Counted from the first letter of the stretch, positions 23,320-32,465 are shown. The stretch is DNA of 33,198 nt from an uncultured Acidobacteriia bacterium (GCA_903881085.1 CAIRSA010000452.1:1-33198); one strand, 5' to 3'. The notes: generated from the letters alone by a model not told the origin. Translations and numbers: made by a program.

Positions 23320-25779
23320 TTAAGGCACCACCACAAATTCGGGAGAGTTGAACATGGCCCAGAGCGCGTCCTCCATGCGGGCGGCGAACTCTGGAGTGAG
23401 CTTGTTGGTTGGCTTGTCGCCGAGGCGGAGGCGGCGTTCCTCTTCCATGCGGATGAGGGTGGCTTCGGCGCTGAGGTGATTCGACCAGGATACGCGACTG
23501 TCGGTCTTGCGGGCGCTGGAGACGGCCTCGGCGTTGCTGACCTTGCGCGTGGCGTAGGACGCGCGGAGCAGGTTGCCGTAGAGCTTCTGCTCTTCGGGGC
23601 GCGCGGGGCGGGTCAGGATTCGCACGAACATTTCGTCGATCATTTGTTCCAGCGACTGATCCTTCAGCGTCATGGCAGTGAAGGAACTGTCGTCAGAAAG
23701 GCGGACGATGCGGGTGCCGAGGATGCCATTGGCGAGGATGAGGGTTTGCATTGGCGACGGGGCGTCGTCACGCGTGGTGGCGGCGTTCTGGCGGGACTGA
23801 CGCCAGCCGTAGGCGGTCATCACATCGACGAGCGATTGGGCGATGGGGAGGGCGAGGGCTGGGCGGTCGCGTTCGTTCGATAGCGCGGTGAGTTGCCAAC
23901 CGCGTTCGGGGCGGCCGAGGTTGAGGAACTGCGACGGAGCGCGGTCGCCTGCGGGGTTGAGGTTCATCTCTTCGCAGTCGAAGGGCTTGCCGACGGCGAG
24001 GTGGAGAGAATCGACCAGCTGTTCGGCGGTCATGTTGTGGCGCACGGGGCCGGCGAAGAGGCGTGTTTTTTCGGGCTCGGCTTTGCGCTGGTAGGCTTCG
24101 CTCAGGAAGATCGTGCGGGCAAGCTGCTTCATGTCGTAGCCGTTGCGCATGAATTCTTTGGCCAGGTAGTCGAGCAGTTCGGGGTGGGACGGCTTGGCGG
24201 TGGACCAGTCGTCTGCGGGTTCGACGATTCCCTGGCCCATGTAGCGTTTCCACACGCGGTTGACGACGACCTGCGCGAAGCGGCCGTTTTCAGGCGAGAC
24301 AATGAGTGAGGCCAGTTCGCGGCGCGATTGGACGCCGGTGCTGGAGGGTGGCGCGCCGAACTCGGAGTGCTCAATGAGTTTTTTGAACGGCCAGTCGGGA
24401 GCGATGGCTTCGCCAGCTTTGAGGCTGATCTTCACCATTGGGACGCGTGCGCCCTCGACGAGTTGGACGGTGCTGGTGACGGGAAGTTTCTGTGGCTTGC
24501 CGCCGAGCATGGCGGCGAGGCTGAACAGATCCTTCTGTTGGAAGGGGTGGAACGGTGCGTCGTGGCAGCGGGCGCAGCCGAGTTTCTGGCCGAGAAAAGC
24601 CTGGGCGACGATGTCGGCTTTGGCGGCCATGGGGGCATCGTTCAGTGTGGCTTGAGCGAAGGCGGCGGGACCACCGAGGGTGGGGCTGCCTTCCATTTCA
24701 ACCAACTCGGCCGCCATGCGGTCGAAAGGCATGTTTTCCTGGAACGATTGATAGAGCCAATAGCGGAAGGGGCCGGTGTTGTTAAGGTCGGGCTTGAGTA
24801 TGCCGGGGTTTTCGGCGAGCACGTCCTGCCAGTAGCTGACCCAGTGGTCGGCCCAGGAGGGGTTGGCCAGCAGGCGGTCGATGGCTCTGATGCGGCGCTG
24901 GGCTTGCGGTTCGGCGAGGTAGGCGCGGACTTCTTCGGGCGTGGGGATGAGTCCGGTGATGTCGAGCGATACGCGGCGCAGGAATTCGAGGTCGCTGATT
25001 GCGCCTGTGGGCTTGGCGGCGGCTTCTTTCAGTTTGGCGTTGATGTAGAAATCGATATTGCGGCCTGTGGGCGGCGGGGCGATGGTGTCGCGGACTTTGG
25101 TGTGGCGCTCGGTCCATTTGGCGGCGGTTTCGACGCCTGCTTCTTTGCGGCGCTGGCGGTCCATCGCGTCGTGGCGGGCATGGGATTTGGCTACCAGGAC
25201 GGCCCAATCGTCGTCGGTGAGGGCGGGCGAGCCGGCGGGGCCGAGCAGGTGCTCCATCTTTTCATTGGCGCGGGCGTAGGTGACGGCGAGTTCGCCGGGG
25301 GTGGGCATCAGGCCTTTGCCGCCGATGGTGGCGGTGAGGAGGAAGGTGTGGGGCGCGCCGTCGAGCGTGATCTTGAAGGTTGCGTCCTGGTGGGGGAACG
25401 GCGCGGGGCGAAGGCCTGATTCATCGCGGACTTCGGGAGGCGGGACGGGGTCGTCGCCGGTTTTGTTGGGGGGCTGGGGTTTGGTGGAGGCTAGCGGTTT
25501 GCTGTCGATTTCGAGTTGGGCTGCGCCGCGGGCGCGGAGCCGGAAGCGGTATTCGCCGGCGGGGAGGGCGGCTTCGTAGACGGCGCGGAGTTCGAAGGGG
25601 TCTTTGCGGTCGAGCGGCAGGGCGGCCGGGGAATACTTGATGGGTGTGCGGACGAAGCCCATGTAGGGTTCCGTGTAGCGCTCGGAGACCTTTTTATCTT
25701 CAATTAATTCAACGCGCACAACAGTTTGTGCGCTGAGTGTCGCCAGGGACACGAGCAGCGTAGGCCAGCTTCGACGCAT
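23320..25779 (-). CDS. DUF1549/DUF1553 domain protein with CxxCH motif
   Basis: 819 residues with a signal peptide (ending near TLSAQ). An N-terminal beta-rich PA14-like region (about 20-190) is followed by a basic linker. DUF1549 (about 245-440) contains DFYINAKLKEAAAKP, FLRRVSLDITGLIPTPEEV and NPSWADHWVSYWQDVLAEN. CARCHDAPFHPF near residue 401 is a single haem-type CxxCH. DUF1553 (about 495-800) contains ASLIVSPENGRFAQVVVNRV, LDYLAKEFMRNGYDMKQL and TRPARPEEQKLY. It is exported and probably works with the downstream DUF1501 protein in the periplasm; redox activity through CxxCH is inferred only. Confidence 0.9.
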   Translation of the reverse strand: MRRSWPTLLVSLATLSAQTVVRVELIEDKKVSERYTEPYMGFVRTPIKYSPAALPLDRKDPFELRAVYEAALPAGEYRFRLRARGAAQLEIDSKPLASTKPQPPNKTGDDPVPPPEVRDESGLRPAPFPHQDATFKITLDGAPHTFLLTATIGGKGLMPTPGELAVTYARANEKMEHLLGPAGSPALTDDDWAVLVAKSHARHDAMDRQRRKEAGVETAAKWTERHTKVRDTIAPPPTGRNIDFYINAKLKEAAAKPTGAISDLEFLRRVSLDITGLIPTPEEVRAYLAEPQAQRRIRAIDRLLANPSWADHWVSYWQDVLAENPGILKPDLNNTGPFRYWLYQSFQENMPFDRMAAELVEMEGSPTLGGPAAFAQATLNDAPMAAKADIVAQAFLGQKLGCARCHDAPFHPFQQKDLFSLAAMLGGKPQKLPVTSTVQLVEGARVPMVKISLKAGEAIAPDWPFKKLIEHSEFGAPPSSTGVQSRRELASLIVSPENGRFAQVVVNRVWKRYMGQGIVEPADDWSTAKPSHPELLDYLAKEFMRNGYDMKQLARTIFLSEAYQRKAEPEKTRLFAGPVRHNMTAEQLVDSLHLAVGKPFDCEEMNLNPAGDRAPSQFLNLGRPERGWQLTALSNERDRPALALPIAQSLVDVMTAYGWRQSRQNAATTRDDAPSPMQTLILANGILGTRIVRLSDDSSFTAMTLKDQSLEQMIDEMFVRILTRPARPEEQKLYGNLLRASYATRKVSNAEAVSSARKTDSRVSWSNHLSAEATLIRMEEERRLRLGDKPTNKLTPEFAARMEDALWAMFNSPEFVVVP

Positions 25780-25888
25780 CTGTCTAAAACCTCAGTTGAG
25801 ATTCTATAACAAGTGAAGGACAAGCGGAATGGGAGGAGTGCAAGTGCCGATTGCATGCCACCTGTTTTTTGAAAACTGCTTAGTAAGT

Positions 25889-25909
25889 GGACAGGCGAAT
25901 CGCCCGTCC
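25889..25909. repeat. REP-like near-palindrome, copy 1
   Basis: Ten-base arms GGACAGGCGA and TCGCCCGTCC around a single A; nine of ten positions pair, and the tenth is a possible G-T in RNA. It is immediately followed on the + strand by TACCCTTTCAGG, shared with copy 2. Confidence 0.75.
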
Positions 25910-26064
25910 TACCCTTTCAGGTCTTTGGGGAAGACAGCGTAGCCCTTGGGCGGCGGATAGGCGGAATGGCCGGGGGCCGATTGGTAGTCCAATGCCGCAC
26001 GGTTTTCGAAAACGGTTTGATTGAAGACGTCCGTCCCCGAGCGGAGGAAAAATCTTGAGTTAGT
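25909..26064 (-). pseudogene. Duplicated 3' end of the downstream-type unknown gene
   Basis: The minus strand is open to a TAG at 25911-25909 and reads SGTDVFNQTVFENRAALDYQ, then SAPGHSAY and PPPKGYAVFPKDLKG. The ending is nearly identical to the C-terminus of the neighbouring 258-residue protein (PPPKGYAVFPEDLKN), whereas the preceding ~40 residues are different. No ATG start exists. It is either the tail of a second family member whose body was deleted, or a partial duplication carried with the REP-like element. Confidence 0.6.
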
Positions 26065-26066
26065 CA

Positions 26067-26087
26067 GGGCAGGCAAATTGCCCGCCC
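26067..26087. repeat. REP-like near-palindrome, copy 2
   Basis: Arms GGGCAGGCAA and TTGCCCGCCC around a single A, nine of ten pairing, in the same layout as copy 1. It lies 9 bases past the stop of the unknown gene and could also serve as a terminator hairpin for the uvrA-mtnA operon. Confidence 0.75.
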
Positions 26088-26095
26088 CACCCTTT

Positions 26096-26872
26096 CTAAT
26101 TCTTCAGGTCTTCCGGGAAGACGGCGTAGCCCTTGGGCGGCGGGAAGTGTTTGCGCAGCAGTTCCAGGCGCTTGCGCATGTGGCGGCTGGCGAGTTGGCG
26201 CGGGCCGGTTTCGACGTCGATGTCGCAGCAGATGCCGTGCAGGAAGAGGGTTAGGGTATCGATGAAGCTTTGGCGGGCGTACATGACGAACGCTTTGCTT
26301 TCGCGGCGGACTCCGGTCTTTGAGCGGCGCAGCGTCTGCTTCAAGCGCCACGCGCCTTCATCCACTTCGCCGTGCACTTCGGCGTTGAGTTCGTCGCGCA
26401 GCAGCGAGGCGTAGGCCGTCAGGATCTCTTCACTGATTGCTCCGCTCATGAGTACGGCGATGCCGTGGAACAGGTGGTAGTGATAGTCGGCCATCTCCTG
26501 CTCTTTGACGCCGAAGGCCATTACGTGGCCCTTCTTGGTGTCCCACGCGGAGGCCCAGACCAGTTTCGTTTCAGCCGGGCGTTCCATGGCGATCAGATCG
26601 GTGCGGCCGGTGGTGGGCTTGCCGTTTTTCTTTTCCAGATACGGAACCAACAAGAGCAGGATCTTGGGCAGTGCTGCGGCGATGCTTGGCGGCAGGGCGG
26701 CGATCGGCTCGTTCAGATACTCGCGCGACTCCATCTCCGTCAGCGGCGGGATGGCGCAGTAATAAGAAAACGTCGGGCCGAGGGAGATGCTTTCGTTACG
26801 GAACCGCTCGGCGAATTCCGTCGCGCTTAACTTTTTGATGTCAGGTACAGCCATTTTCGATTTCAATTCCAT
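26096..26872 (-). CDS. Conserved-looking protein of unknown function
   Basis: 258 residues, soluble, not recognised. Visible features are FSYYCAIPPLTEMESREYLN (36-55), KKNGKPTTGRTDLIAMERP (81-99), VWASAWDTKKGHVMAFGV and EMADYHYHLFHGIAVLMSG. The C-terminal half is charged and helical and ends in PPPKGYAVFPEDLKN. It starts 1 base after the mtnA stop, so it is the last gene of the operon; an alternative ATG is 7 codons in (MAVPDIKK). Its last 15 residues recur in the relic just downstream. No catalytic motif can be named. Confidence 0.75.
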   Translation of the reverse strand: MELKSKMAVPDIKKLSATEFAERFRNESISLGPTFSYYCAIPPLTEMESREYLNEPIAALPPSIAAALPKILLLLVPYLEKKNGKPTTGRTDLIAMERPAETKLVWASAWDTKKGHVMAFGVKEQEMADYHYHLFHGIAVLMSGAISEEILTAYASLLRDELNAEVHGEVDEGAWRLKQTLRRSKTGVRRESKAFVMYARQSFIDTLTLFLHGICCDIDVETGPRQLASRHMRKRLELLRKHFPPPKGYAVFPEDLKN

Positions 26873-26873
26873 T

Positions 26874-27905
26874 CTAGCGTTTGCGTGCCAATGCGGCGAG
26901 GGATTCTTTGTAGGGAGCGCGGGCCACTCCGTTTTCGGTGATGATGGCGGTGACGTAACGGTTCGGAGTTACGTCGAAGGCGGGGTTCTGCACGGCGATG
27001 TCGTGCGGCGCGATGTGGACACCGTGGACGTGGGTCACTTCCGAGGCGGGACGCTGTTCGATGGGGATGCCGTCGCCGGATTCGAGTGTGAGGTCGAGCG
27101 TGGAGACTGGCGCGGCGACGTAGAAGGGGACGTTATTTTCCTTGGCAAGCACGGCGACGGAGTAGGTGCCGATTTTGTTGGCGACGTCGCCGTTGGCGGC
27201 GATGCGATCCGCGCCAACGATCACGCAACCGATGCGACCCAACTTCATAAAGTAGCCGGCCATGTTGTCTGTGATGACCGTAGTTGGAATACCATCCTGC
27301 TGCAACTCCCACGCCGTGAGGCGTGCGCCTTGCAGGAAGGGGCGGGTCTCGTCGGCGAACACGTCGATCTTCTTGCCCATTTCGACGGCGGCGCGGATGA
27401 CGCCGAGCGCGGTGCCGTAGCCTGCAGTGGCGAGCGCGCCGGCGTTGCAGTGGGTGAGCACTGTTTTGCCATCTGGCACGAGCGGGGCGCCGTGGCGTCC
27501 CATGGCTTTGTTGATTTCGATGTCTTCCAGGCGGACCTGTTTGGCTTCTTCGATCAAGGCGGCGCGGATCTCAGCGAGGGGGTTTTCGCGCAGCGTCTGA
27601 TAGAGGCTCTTCATGCGCTTGGTGGCCCAGAACAAATTCACGGCGGTGGGGCGTGTGGCGTCGAGCGTGGCGCAGATGAGATCGACTTCGGCGTCGAGAT
27701 TTTCGGCGGTAGATTTCTGTACGCCGATGGCGACGCCCATGGCGGCGGCAACGCCGATGGCCGGGGCTCCGCGAATAACCATCGAGCGGATGGCCTCGGC
27801 GACTTCTTTATAGTCGCGGCAAATTACGTCAACAGTTGTGTGTGGCAGTTTGGTCTGGTCAATCATGACCACGCCTTCGTCTGTCCACAGAATGGTTTCT
27901 ACCAT
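26874..27905 (-). CDS. mtnA: S-methyl-5-thioribose-1-phosphate isomerase
   Basis: 343 residues, full length for MtnA. It isomerises methylthioribose-1-phosphate to methylthioribulose-1-phosphate in methionine salvage. Motifs are MVIRGAPAIG (43-51) for the phosphate region, THCNAGALATAGYGTALG with catalytic Cys153, and VIVGADRIAANGD with catalytic Asp233. The eIF2B-like ending includes PFYVAAPVSTLD. No other salvage gene (mtnK, mtnB, mtnD) is in the window. The ATG overlaps the end of the CPBP gene by 7 bases. Confidence 0.95.
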   Translation of the reverse strand: MVETILWTDEGVVMIDQTKLPHTTVDVICRDYKEVAEAIRSMVIRGAPAIGVAAAMGVAIGVQKSTAENLDAEVDLICATLDATRPTAVNLFWATKRMKSLYQTLRENPLAEIRAALIEEAKQVRLEDIEINKAMGRHGAPLVPDGKTVLTHCNAGALATAGYGTALGVIRAAVEMGKKIDVFADETRPFLQGARLTAWELQQDGIPTTVITDNMAGYFMKLGRIGCVIVGADRIAANGDVANKIGTYSVAVLAKENNVPFYVAAPVSTLDLTLESGDGIPIEQRPASEVTHVHGVHIAPHDIAVQNPAFDVTPNRYVTAIITENGVARAPYKESLAALARKR

Positions 27906-28618
27906 GTTTGCGTGGAATCCTTCCCCAAAAGAATGAATGTCAAGAAGTAAGAGAAATTATACGCCGCGTGCGTGACCGTGGAGGCGATGGTGGAGCCGGA
28001 ACGGTGCCGCACCCAGCCAAACGTTGTGCCGGCAAAGGTCAATAGAGTCAGATGTTGCCAACTCCATTTATACTGCGCGCCATGCAGAAGCGCAAAGGGG
28101 AGCGCGGTCAAGACGATGCCCGGCCAAGTGCCGACGGAGTGCGCCAGCAGCGGCTGCAGAAAGCCGCGGAAGGCCAACTCTTCGCACACCGGAGCAAGTG
28201 TGACCGCGGAGAAGCCGACGAGGAAGATGGAGCCTGCACCTTGCAGAAGCTCATCCATTGGCGTTTGGACATGAGGCGTTTTGAGCATGGCACCCATGAT
28301 GATGACGCACACCGTGAGAACGAAACCGATGACCGCGTGAACGGCAAGGTTTTCCTTGGGCCAGCGCCAATTCAGTGAGGCCCAGAAGGGGCGATCGTAG
28401 CGGGCGAGAAACAGCCAGCGCAGTTCGATGTACCAAATCAGATAGCCAAGAAACTGGCCAGGCAAGGCCTTCATGGCCTTGGTTGGCGTGAGGCCGGGAA
28501 TGAGCGCGAGCAGTCCCTGGCCGACGAACAAGCCGAGGAACATGGACGGCAACGCCAGTCCGGCGAAGATCAGGAAGTCGCGCCAATTCCAGAATGGCGC
28601 GCCGGGCCTTTGGATCAC
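27899..28618 (-). CDS. CPBP-family intramembrane metalloprotease
   Basis: 239 residues with about six to eight membrane segments. The Abi/CAAX-protease motifs are all present: EELAFRGFLQPLL (motif 1, Glu-Glu...Arg), ALLHGAQY (motif 2 His) and HAAYNFSYF (motif 3, His...Asn). The GTG start overlaps the TGA of the upstream deoxyhypusine-synthase-like gene (28615-28618), so translation is probably coupled. The substrate is unknown; family members cut prenylated or membrane proteins, or protect against bacteriocins. Confidence 0.87.
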   Translation of the reverse strand: MIQRPGAPFWNWRDFLIFAGLALPSMFLGLFVGQGLLALIPGLTPTKAMKALPGQFLGYLIWYIELRWLFLARYDRPFWASLNWRWPKENLAVHAVIGFVLTVCVIIMGAMLKTPHVQTPMDELLQGAGSIFLVGFSAVTLAPVCEELAFRGFLQPLLAHSVGTWPGIVLTALPFALLHGAQYKWSWQHLTLLTFAGTTFGWVRHRSGSTIASTVTHAAYNFSYFLTFILLGKDSTQTW

Positions 28619-29574
28619 TGTTCGCTCTCAATCAGGGCGGCGGCCAGCAGTGGGATGGTCAATTCGTGATGGCCGGTGATGGAGTAGCCTTTGCCGCCGG
28701 CGTTGGCATGTGGGCGGTCGACCACGTTTGCCTTGGGCCGGTAGTGCTGGAGGAAATCGAAGTTGGCGGTGGTGAAGTTAGCGAGCCGATAGCCGAGATT
28801 GCGTACCACGGAAACGGCTTTCAAAAACACTTCCGGCATGACAACCGCGGAGCCCACGTTGAGATACACGCCACCATCGTCGAGGCCGCGAACGAGCGAG
28901 CAGAAGAGCCGGAAATCGTGATGAGTGCCGATGCCGATTGCTGATGGATTCACTGCTGGATGAGTGTGCGGCGTGTCGGTTCCGACGGCGACGTGAACGG
29001 TGACCGGGATATCGTGGCGGTAGCATTCAAGCAGCAGGCTTTGGGAGGCATATTCGGGCTTGGCGATGCTCTCCAGTTTGCGGCCGAGGGCTTGCCCCAT
29101 GCCGATGGCACGGGTGATTCCTTCGGCGATGGCGACGTTCATTTCGCGGCCGGTCTCTTCGGCTGAGCCGAAGCTGCCATCGGGCAACACGGCTTCGACA
29201 TCTTCACTGGTGTAGCCGGCGAGGGCGATTTCAAAATCGTGGATGGAGCCCGCGCCGTTCATGGCGAAGGCGGTGGCGAAGCCGCGGCGGGCGAGATCGA
29301 TCAACACGGGTGCGAGGCCACACTTAATGACGTGGCCGCCGATGCCCCAGATGATCTGGCGATCTTTTTCGCGGGCTTCCCTCAAGCTGTTGACAATGGC
29401 GCGGAACGAATCCGCGGCGAGGATATGGGGAAGGCTGGCGAGCAGGCCTTCGACGCCCGAGCCCTTTTGGTACGGCTGCGCGAAGTCTTCCGTGCGTACC
29501 TTTCCGCCGCGGGAATAGAGGGACACGGTCTTCAGCTTGGCGAAATCGAGCGGTTCGATGGAGTATTTGCTCAT
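28615..29574 (-). CDS. Deoxyhypusine synthase-like family protein
   Basis: 319 residues. The Rossmann-like body shows IIWGIGGHVIKCGLAPVLID (94-113), AFAMNGAGSIHDFEIALAG, then SLLLECYRHDIPVTVHVAVG, IGIGTHHDF and FLKAVSVVRNLGY, resembling the bacterial deoxyhypusine-synthase-like family (NAD-binding fold). Bacteria generally lack an eIF5A substrate, so the true reaction is likely different; the homospermidine-synthase-like alternative is possible but not shown. The ATG overlaps the last base of the uvrA stop (TAATG), so it is coupled to uvrA. Confidence 0.72.
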   Translation of the reverse strand: MSKYSIEPLDFAKLKTVSLYSRGGKVRTEDFAQPYQKGSGVEGLLASLPHILAADSFRAIVNSLREAREKDRQIIWGIGGHVIKCGLAPVLIDLARRGFATAFAMNGAGSIHDFEIALAGYTSEDVEAVLPDGSFGSAEETGREMNVAIAEGITRAIGMGQALGRKLESIAKPEYASQSLLLECYRHDIPVTVHVAVGTDTPHTHPAVNPSAIGIGTHHDFRLFCSLVRGLDDGGVYLNVGSAVVMPEVFLKAVSVVRNLGYRLANFTTANFDFLQHYRPKANVVDRPHANAGGKGYSITGHHELTIPLLAAALIESEQ

Positions 29575-32324
29575 TACTTTCCGAGTACCTTTATCAGCGC
29601 TTGCGCGGTAAAACTTTTTTTGTTCTTGACCACTTGTTCAGGCGTTCCGGCGACGACCAACGTTCCGCCACGCTCGCCGCCTTCGGGGCCGAGATCGATG
29701 ATCCAGTCGGCTGACTTGATCACATCCAGATTATGCTCAATCACCAATACGGTGTTGCCCAGATCGACCAGGCGCTGCAAAACTTCCAGCAGTTTGCGCA
29801 CGTCTTCAAAATGCAGGCCGGTGGTTGGCTCGTCCAAAATATACATGGTCCGGCCGGTTTGCCGCTTGCTCAATTCGCGCGCCAGTTTAATTCGCTGCGC
29901 TTCGCCGCCACTCAATGTGGTGGAGGATTGACCCAGGTGAATGTAGCCGAGGCCGACGTCGCACAGCGTTTCCAGCTTCATCTGCACCAGCGGAATGTTG
30001 GCCAGCACGTCGCGCGCCTGTTCCACCGTGGCTTCCAGAATGTCGGCAATGGAGTTCCCTTTGTATTTTACCGCCAGCGTCTCCTGATTGTAGCGACGGC
30101 CACGGCAAGCGTCGCAAGTGACGTAGACGTCGGGCAGGAAGTTCATCTCGATGCGCTTGAGCCCATCGCCCTGGCAGGCTTCGCAGCGTCCGCCTTTGAC
30201 GTTGAAGCTGAAGCGGCCGGGCTTATAGCCGCGTTCGCGCGATTCGGGCAGGCGGGCGAAGATGTCGCGGATCTGCGAGAAGACCTGCGTGTAGGTGGCG
30301 GGGTTGGAGCGCGGCGTGCGGCCGATGGGAGATTGGTCGATCTCGACGATCTTATCAACCTGATCGATGCCGGTGATCTTGGCGTGGCGGCCGGGGTCGG
30401 CTTTGGAGTTGTAGATCTCTTTGGCCAGCGAGCGGTAGAGAATGTCGTGCACCAGGGTAGACTTGCCGCTGCCGCTGACGCCGGTGACGACCACCAGTTT
30501 GGCGAGCGGGAACTCTACGCTGAGGTCTTGCAGGTTGTGTTCCGTAGCCCCGGTAATTTTGATGGACTTACCGTTGCCCGGGCGGCGGACTTTGGAGTAG
30601 GCGATGGAGAGCTCGCCGGAGAGATAGCGGCCGGTGAGCGAGGCCGGATTTTGCTCGATCTGCTTAGGTGTACCGGCTGCCACCACCTCGCCGCCGAGGC
30701 GGCCCGCGCCGGGGCCGAGATCGATGACGTAATCGGCGCGTTCGATGGTTTCGGCGTCGTGCTCAACGACGAGGACGGTGTTGCCCAGGTCACGCAGGCG
30801 GGCGAGCGTGCCGAGCAGGCGTTCGTTGTCGCGCGGGTGTAGGCCGATGGATGGTTCGTCGAGGACGTACAAGACGCCGCGTAGCTTGGAGCCGATTTGG
30901 GTGGCGAGGCGGATGCGCTGCGCTTCGCCGCCGGAAAGTGTGGCGGAGGAGCGTTCGAGGTTGAGATAGTCGAGGCCGACGTCGAGCAGGAACTGCAGCC
31001 GGTTGACGATTTCTTCGCGGATTCGGCCGGCGATCAGGCTTTCGCGTTCGGTAAGCTTCCATCCGGCTGCGGTGGAAAGCGAGCGGCCGAGCGGCATGGC
31101 GGTGAAATCGGCGATGGAGCTGCCCTTCACGCGGACGGCGAGGCTGGAGGGTTTCAGACGGCGGCCCTGGCAATCGGGGCACTTGGTGGCTGTCATGAAC
31201 TCCATGAGAAATTCTTTGTAGCCTTCGCCATACTCTTCGAAAATGCCGTCGAGAATCTTGAGGATGCCGGGGAAACCGTCGCCACCATCGAGCAGGGTGC
31301 GCTGAGTGGCTTTGGGCAGGTCTTCGAACGGGAGGCCGAGCTTTACCTTGGATTTGCGGGCGAATTCTTCCAGTCGGACAGTCATGTAACTGGCCGTTGC
31401 GCCTGGGCCGAGGCCGCCATCGAGCAGCGGTTTGGAGGAATCGACGATGACTTTGGCTGGATCGAAGGCCCAACGGCTGCCCAGTCCGGTGCAGGTTTCG
31501 CAGGCGCCGAAGGGGCTGTTGAAGGAGAACGAGCGCGGTTCCAACTGGGGCACGCCGGTGCCGCAATCGGGGCAGGCGAGCTTGCGGGAGTAGAGGTGTT
31601 CCTCGCCGTTGATGACGGCCACGATGACCAGGCCGTCGGCCAGTTTGGTTGCGGTTTCAATGGAGGCTTCGAGGCGGTGTTCGATGCCGGATTTGATGAG
31701 CAGGCGGTCGACCACGACTTCGATGGTGTGGTTTTTGCGCTTATCGAGAACGATCTCTTCGTCGAGGCCGCGCAGTTCGCCGTCGATGCGGGCCCGAACG
31801 AAGCCCTGGCGAAGGAATTTTTCCAGCTCTTTTTTGTACTCGCCTTTGCGGCCGCGGACCACGGGCGCGAGAATCATGATGCGCTCGTCGGTCTTGAGGG
31901 CGTGGATCTGTTCGAGGATCTGCTGGGTGCTCTGCTGCGAGATGGGGATGTTGCAGTTGGGGCAGTGGGGTTCGCCTATGGAGGAATACAACAGGCGGAG
32001 GTAGTCGTAGATCTCAGTGATGGTGCCGACGGTGGAGCGCGGACTGCGGTTGGTGGTCTTCTGCTCAATGGAGATGGCCGGGCTTAATCCTTCAATCGAA
32101 TCGACTTCCGGACGTTCCAACTGGTCAAGAAACTGGCGGGCGTAGGGGGAGAGAGTTTCGACGTACCTCCGCTGTCCCTCGGCATAGATAGTGTCGAAGG
32201 CGAGCGACGATTTGCCGGATCCGCTCAAGCCAGTGATGACGGTGAGCGTATTGCGGGGGATTTCGACGCTGATGTTCTTCAGGTTGTGTTGGCGTGCGCC
32301 GTTTACGGTGATGCGGTCAAGCAT
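29574..32324 (-). CDS. uvrA: Excinuclease ABC subunit UvrA
   Basis: 916 residues, close to the usual 940. The damage-recognition ATPase of nucleotide excision repair. Walker A boxes are GLSGSGKSSLAFD (32-44) and GVSGSGKSTLVHD (near 615). ABC signatures are LSGGEAQRIRLA and LSGGEAQRIKLA. Zinc-binding cysteine pairs are CPDCGTG...CETC, CPDCQGRRL and CEACQGDG...CDACRGRR. It is the first gene of a five-gene overlapping run. The upstream 141-base region is shared with a divergent gene; I see no certain LexA box. Confidence 0.97.
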   Translation of the reverse strand: MLDRITVNGARQHNLKNISVEIPRNTLTVITGLSGSGKSSLAFDTIYAEGQRRYVETLSPYARQFLDQLERPEVDSIEGLSPAISIEQKTTNRSPRSTVGTITEIYDYLRLLYSSIGEPHCPNCNIPISQQSTQQILEQIHALKTDERIMILAPVVRGRKGEYKKELEKFLRQGFVRARIDGELRGLDEEIVLDKRKNHTIEVVVDRLLIKSGIEHRLEASIETATKLADGLVIVAVINGEEHLYSRKLACPDCGTGVPQLEPRSFSFNSPFGACETCTGLGSRWAFDPAKVIVDSSKPLLDGGLGPGATASYMTVRLEEFARKSKVKLGLPFEDLPKATQRTLLDGGDGFPGILKILDGIFEEYGEGYKEFLMEFMTATKCPDCQGRRLKPSSLAVRVKGSSIADFTAMPLGRSLSTAAGWKLTERESLIAGRIREEIVNRLQFLLDVGLDYLNLERSSATLSGGEAQRIRLATQIGSKLRGVLYVLDEPSIGLHPRDNERLLGTLARLRDLGNTVLVVEHDAETIERADYVIDLGPGAGRLGGEVVAAGTPKQIEQNPASLTGRYLSGELSIAYSKVRRPGNGKSIKITGATEHNLQDLSVEFPLAKLVVVTGVSGSGKSTLVHDILYRSLAKEIYNSKADPGRHAKITGIDQVDKIVEIDQSPIGRTPRSNPATYTQVFSQIRDIFARLPESRERGYKPGRFSFNVKGGRCEACQGDGLKRIEMNFLPDVYVTCDACRGRRYNQETLAVKYKGNSIADILEATVEQARDVLANIPLVQMKLETLCDVGLGYIHLGQSSTTLSGGEAQRIKLARELSKRQTGRTMYILDEPTTGLHFEDVRKLLEVLQRLVDLGNTVLVIEHNLDVIKSADWIIDLGPEGGERGGTLVVAGTPEQVVKNKKSFTAQALIKVLGK

Positions 32325-32454
32325 TCTCGACCAAAACTCAATTCTAACATCTGCTGAGAAATTTCCGATCCCCCGATCAATTCTTTTTGTCTATTACGCT
32401 TTTATAACCAGAGGGCTGAATTGGGCTAGTGCCTGGCCGGGTTTCGGTCAATTT

Positions 32455-32460
32455 GGAGGA
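32455..32460 (+). promoter_or_regulatory. Strong ribosome-binding site GGAGGA
   Basis: GGAGGA lies 5 bases before the GTG at 32466. It is the main support for that start codon over the following TTG or internal ATGs. Confidence 0.75.
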
Positions 32461-32465
32461 AGAAA

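Noticed and set aside
24328..25419. 363-codon plus-strand frame opposite DUF1549/DUF1553
   Set aside because: Gly/Glu/Ala-rich shadow with no motif.
26787..27950. 387-codon plus-strand frame opposite mtnA
   Set aside because: Shadow of mtnA; product is low-complexity.
30897..32087. 396-codon plus-strand frame opposite uvrA
   Set aside because: Shadow frame; uvrA is certain on the other strand.
32325..32400. LexA/SOS box upstream of uvrA
   Set aside because: No clear palindromic match to a known LexA site; AT-rich stretch alone is not enough.
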